Position numbers and translations under genes: made by a program. Shown in pieces: positions 14,856 to 14,942 of a DNA stretch of 14,942 bases. The stretch is from Acidimicrobiia bacterium (lineage in GTDB: Bacteria; Actinomycetota; Acidimicrobiia; Acidimicrobiales; Acidimicrobilacustridaceae), in contig VERC01000025.1 in the NCBI GenBank assembly GCA_018882825.1, positions 1 through 14,942 on the forward strand, in the 5' to 3' direction. A model generated the notes under the pieces. It did not search any database. It was not told the DNA's origin and saw nothing but the letters and a program-made list of their open reading frames with translations. Positions within the stretch are counted from its first letter, which is position 1; each line of letters opens with the position of its first letter.

Positions 14856-14942
14856 GCCATCACCACTCCTCCATTGGGACGGAGCACCTGCCCCGTCACG
14901 AACCGCGAGGCATCGCTCGCCAGGTACAGCATGGCCCAGGAC
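14852..14942 (-). CDS. C-terminal end of a second SDR-family protein, cut by the right edge
   Basis: The last 29 residues of a gene entering from the right read SWAMLYLASDASRFVTGQ, then VLRPNGGVVMA, and a stop. AxLYLASDxSxFVTGQ followed by a glycine pair is the standard SDR C-terminus. The N-terminal cofactor and catalytic regions are outside the window, so only the family can be given. Its stop overlaps the start of the next SDR by four bases (ATGA), which points to one operon of tandem, non-identical SDR genes. Confidence 0.85.
   Translation of the reverse strand, partial: SWAMLYLASDASRFVTGQVLRPNGGVVMA

Overview
The window is about 15 kb of GC-rich, densely coded bacterial chromosome. A WhiB-family regulator is restricted to Actinobacteria and their phages. 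It sits with a MoxR/VWA pair resembling the mycobacterial Rv0958/Rv0959 type, TANNNT-type -10 boxes close to start codons, and GTG starts, so the host is an actinobacterium. The overall flavour (single cytochrome-b succinate dehydrogenase, SDR-rich gene set) fits a deep-branching lineage such as Acidimicrobiia, but that placement is inference. No mobile element, CRISPR array, rRNA or tRNA was seen; this looks like core chromosome.

Layout. 1-288 (-): 5' part of an unrecognised gene leaving the left edge, with a perfect 13-bp inverted repeat at its start. 377-1159 (+): glutamate formimidoyltransferase-like enzyme. 1161-1475 (-): WhiB. 1683-3698 (-): large VWA-domain protein. 3728-5655 (+): two overlapping genes, a glycoside-hydrolase-1-like protein without its catalytic glutamates and ribose-5-phosphate isomerase RpiA. 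5665-7083 (-): MoxR-type AAA+ ATPase, the probable partner of the VWA protein. 7289-10786 (+): sdhCAB operon. 10826-11503 (-): DedA membrane protein. 11570-12520 (-): D-2-hydroxyacid dehydrogenase. 12594-12974 (+): small SCP2-like protein. 12990-13976 (-): malate dehydrogenase. 14052-14942 (-): two overlapping short-chain dehydrogenases, the upstream one cut by the right edge.

How the genes relate. sdhCAB and mdh supply two TCA-cycle steps. RpiA belongs to the pentose phosphate pathway. MoxR ATPase plus VWA protein is a known chaperone-like pairing, here separated by the opposite-strand GH1-like/rpiA unit. Genes alternate strand often, giving four convergent junctions. Each of these has a short GC-rich hairpin over or beside the stop codons with no U-tract. 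No complete novel multi-gene system could be demonstrated. The most interesting items are the GH1-like pseudoenzyme coupled to rpiA, the interrupted MoxR/VWA pair, and the hairpin at 286-321 that overlaps the start of the leftmost gene.
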